Position numbers and translations under genes: made by a program
DNA from: Sphingomonadaceae bacterium
GTDB lineage: Bacteria; Pseudomonadota; Alphaproteobacteria; Sphingomonadales; Sphingomonadaceae
Assembly: GCA_019454625.1 (NCBI GenBank)
Contig: JACFNY010000131.1
Span: 1-6,249 of the forward strand
Direction of reading: 5' to 3'
DNA: 6,249 nucleotides
In this document: one piece after another, positions 5,598 through 6,249 of the stretch
Layout: every line of letters starts with the position of its first letter
Position numbering within the stretch: the first letter of the stretch is position 1
The notes under the pieces: generated by a model
What the model saw: the letters and a program-made list of their open reading frames with translations, nothing else
Told to the model about the DNA's origin: nothing
The model's database searches: none

Positions 5598-6249
5598 GTG
5601 GCTTCAGCCGAGATTCCGTTCAGCAGCTATCATCGCCTGTACGTGGGCGGCGAATGGCTGGCGCCGTCCACGGACGCGTTCGACGAAATCCCTGATCCCG
5701 CAACAGAGTCGGTTTTCGGGCGTGCCCCGGTTGGCGGCGTGTGCGAGGTGGTCGCTGCGATTGCCGCAGCGCGCCACGCCTTCGATCACGGACCGTGGCC
5801 GCGTCTTTCAACCGCCGAGCGCGCCGCACGCCTGGAGCCGTTCGTCGCATGGCTCGCCGAACGCGGCGATGTGATCGTCCGGCTGATCGTCACCGAAACC
5901 GGTGTGGCGCAGGGCATTGCGCGCGCGGTCGGCTATGACACGTCCGTCGCGGTCGGACGTGCGATCCTGTCGCTCGCCCGCACCGATCTCGACCGTAACC
6001 TCCCGCTTGAAACCGTGCCGCTACCGGACGGCACCGCCAATGTCGGTGCGGGCGTCGTGGTACGCGAACCGATCGGCGTCGTTTCCGTCATCACGCCCTA
6101 TAATTTTCCGCTGCTGATGGGCGTCGTCAAATCCATGCAGGCGCTCGTGATGGGCAACAGCGTGGTGCTGAAACCCTCCCCGTTCACGCCGTTCGAATCG
6201 CTGCTCCTCGCAGAGGCAGCAGAAGCCGCACGCCTTCCTCAGGGCGTCT
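5598..6249 (+). CDS. Aldehyde dehydrogenase superfamily protein, N-terminal part, cut by the window edge
   Basis: It would oxidise an aldehyde to a carboxylic acid with NAD+ or NADP+. About 217 codons are visible, nearly half of a usual 470-500-residue ALDH. The N-terminal signature LYVGGEWLAPST is followed by a D-P-A-T-E motif typical of the family. The coenzyme-binding block has ITPYNFPLLMGVVKSMQALV (165-184) and then MGNSVVLKPSPFTPFES, with N169 and K192 at the positions of the conserved PWN Asn and KPSE Lys; here PYN and KPSP replace the usual forms. The catalytic Glu and Cys lie beyond the window, so activity and subfamily cannot be judged. The GTG start is fixed by an excellent Shine-Dalgarno and an in-frame stop just upstream. 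The 79-bp gap and strong ribosome-binding site suggest it may be expressed separately from the F420 operon. Its substrate is unknown, and a role beside F420-dependent alcohol oxidation is only a guess. Confidence 0.9.
   Translation, partial: MASAEIPFSSYHRLYVGGEWLAPSTDAFDEIPDPATESVFGRAPVGGVCEVVAAIAAARHAFDHGPWPRLSTAERAARLEPFVAWLAERGDVIVRLIVTETGVAQGIARAVGYDTSVAVGRAILSLARTDLDRNLPLETVPLPDGTANVGAGVVVREPIGVVSVITPYNFPLLMGVVKSMQALVMGNSVVLKPSPFTPFESLLLAEAAEAARLPQGV

Noticed and set aside
1..6249. CRISPR arrays, tRNA or rRNA genes, insertion sequences, large repeats
   Set aside because: I saw no regularly spaced repeats, structural RNA signatures, transposase motifs or terminal inverted repeats; nearly all bases are accounted for by coding sequence.

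Overview
The window is a GC-rich (roughly two-thirds G+C), tightly packed stretch read entirely on the + strand. It holds a nearly self-sufficient coenzyme F420 biosynthesis operon, flanked by the tail of an unrecognised gene and the start of an aldehyde dehydrogenase gene. The separate single-domain CofE and CofC, the fused CofG/CofH enzyme and the Fno-type F420:NADP oxidoreductase fit an F420-producing proteobacterium, most likely an alphaproteobacterium. This placement is inferred from gene architecture and base composition; no ribosomal or other phylogenetic marker is present.

Layout: 2-190, 3' end of an unidentified CDS. 192-2579, fbiC (fused CofG+CofH, 5-deazaflavin FO synthase). 2569-3234, npdG/fno (F420H2:NADP+ oxidoreductase), overlapping fbiC by 11 nt. 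3248-4003, cofE (F420-0:gamma-glutamyl ligase). 4000-4929, cofD (phospho-starter-unit transferase), a 4-nt GTGA overlap with cofE. 4934-5518, cofC (starter-unit guanylyltransferase). 5519-5597, an AT-richer 79-bp gap, the only real intergenic space. 5598-6249, the N-terminal 217 codons of an ALDH-superfamily dehydrogenase with a near-perfect Shine-Dalgarno, running off the window.

The genes work together as follows. FbiC makes FO from the flavin-pathway intermediate 5-amino-6-ribitylamino-uracil plus tyrosine. CofC activates a three-carbon phospho-acid with GTP. CofD transfers it to FO to give (dehydro-)F420-0. CofE adds glutamates. NpdG exchanges hydride between the finished cofactor and NADP(H). 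No F420-consuming enzyme (LLM monooxygenase, FDOR) is recognisable in the window.

The main open question is the starter unit. CofE lacks the C-terminal flavin-reductase domain that mycobacterial FbiB carries, and no stand-alone dehydro-F420-0 reductase is visible. The pathway here therefore either uses phospholactate or 3-phosphoglycerate, or relies on a reductase encoded elsewhere. I did not find a wholly unknown system; this is a compact, recognisable cofactor operon with a few points worth testing.
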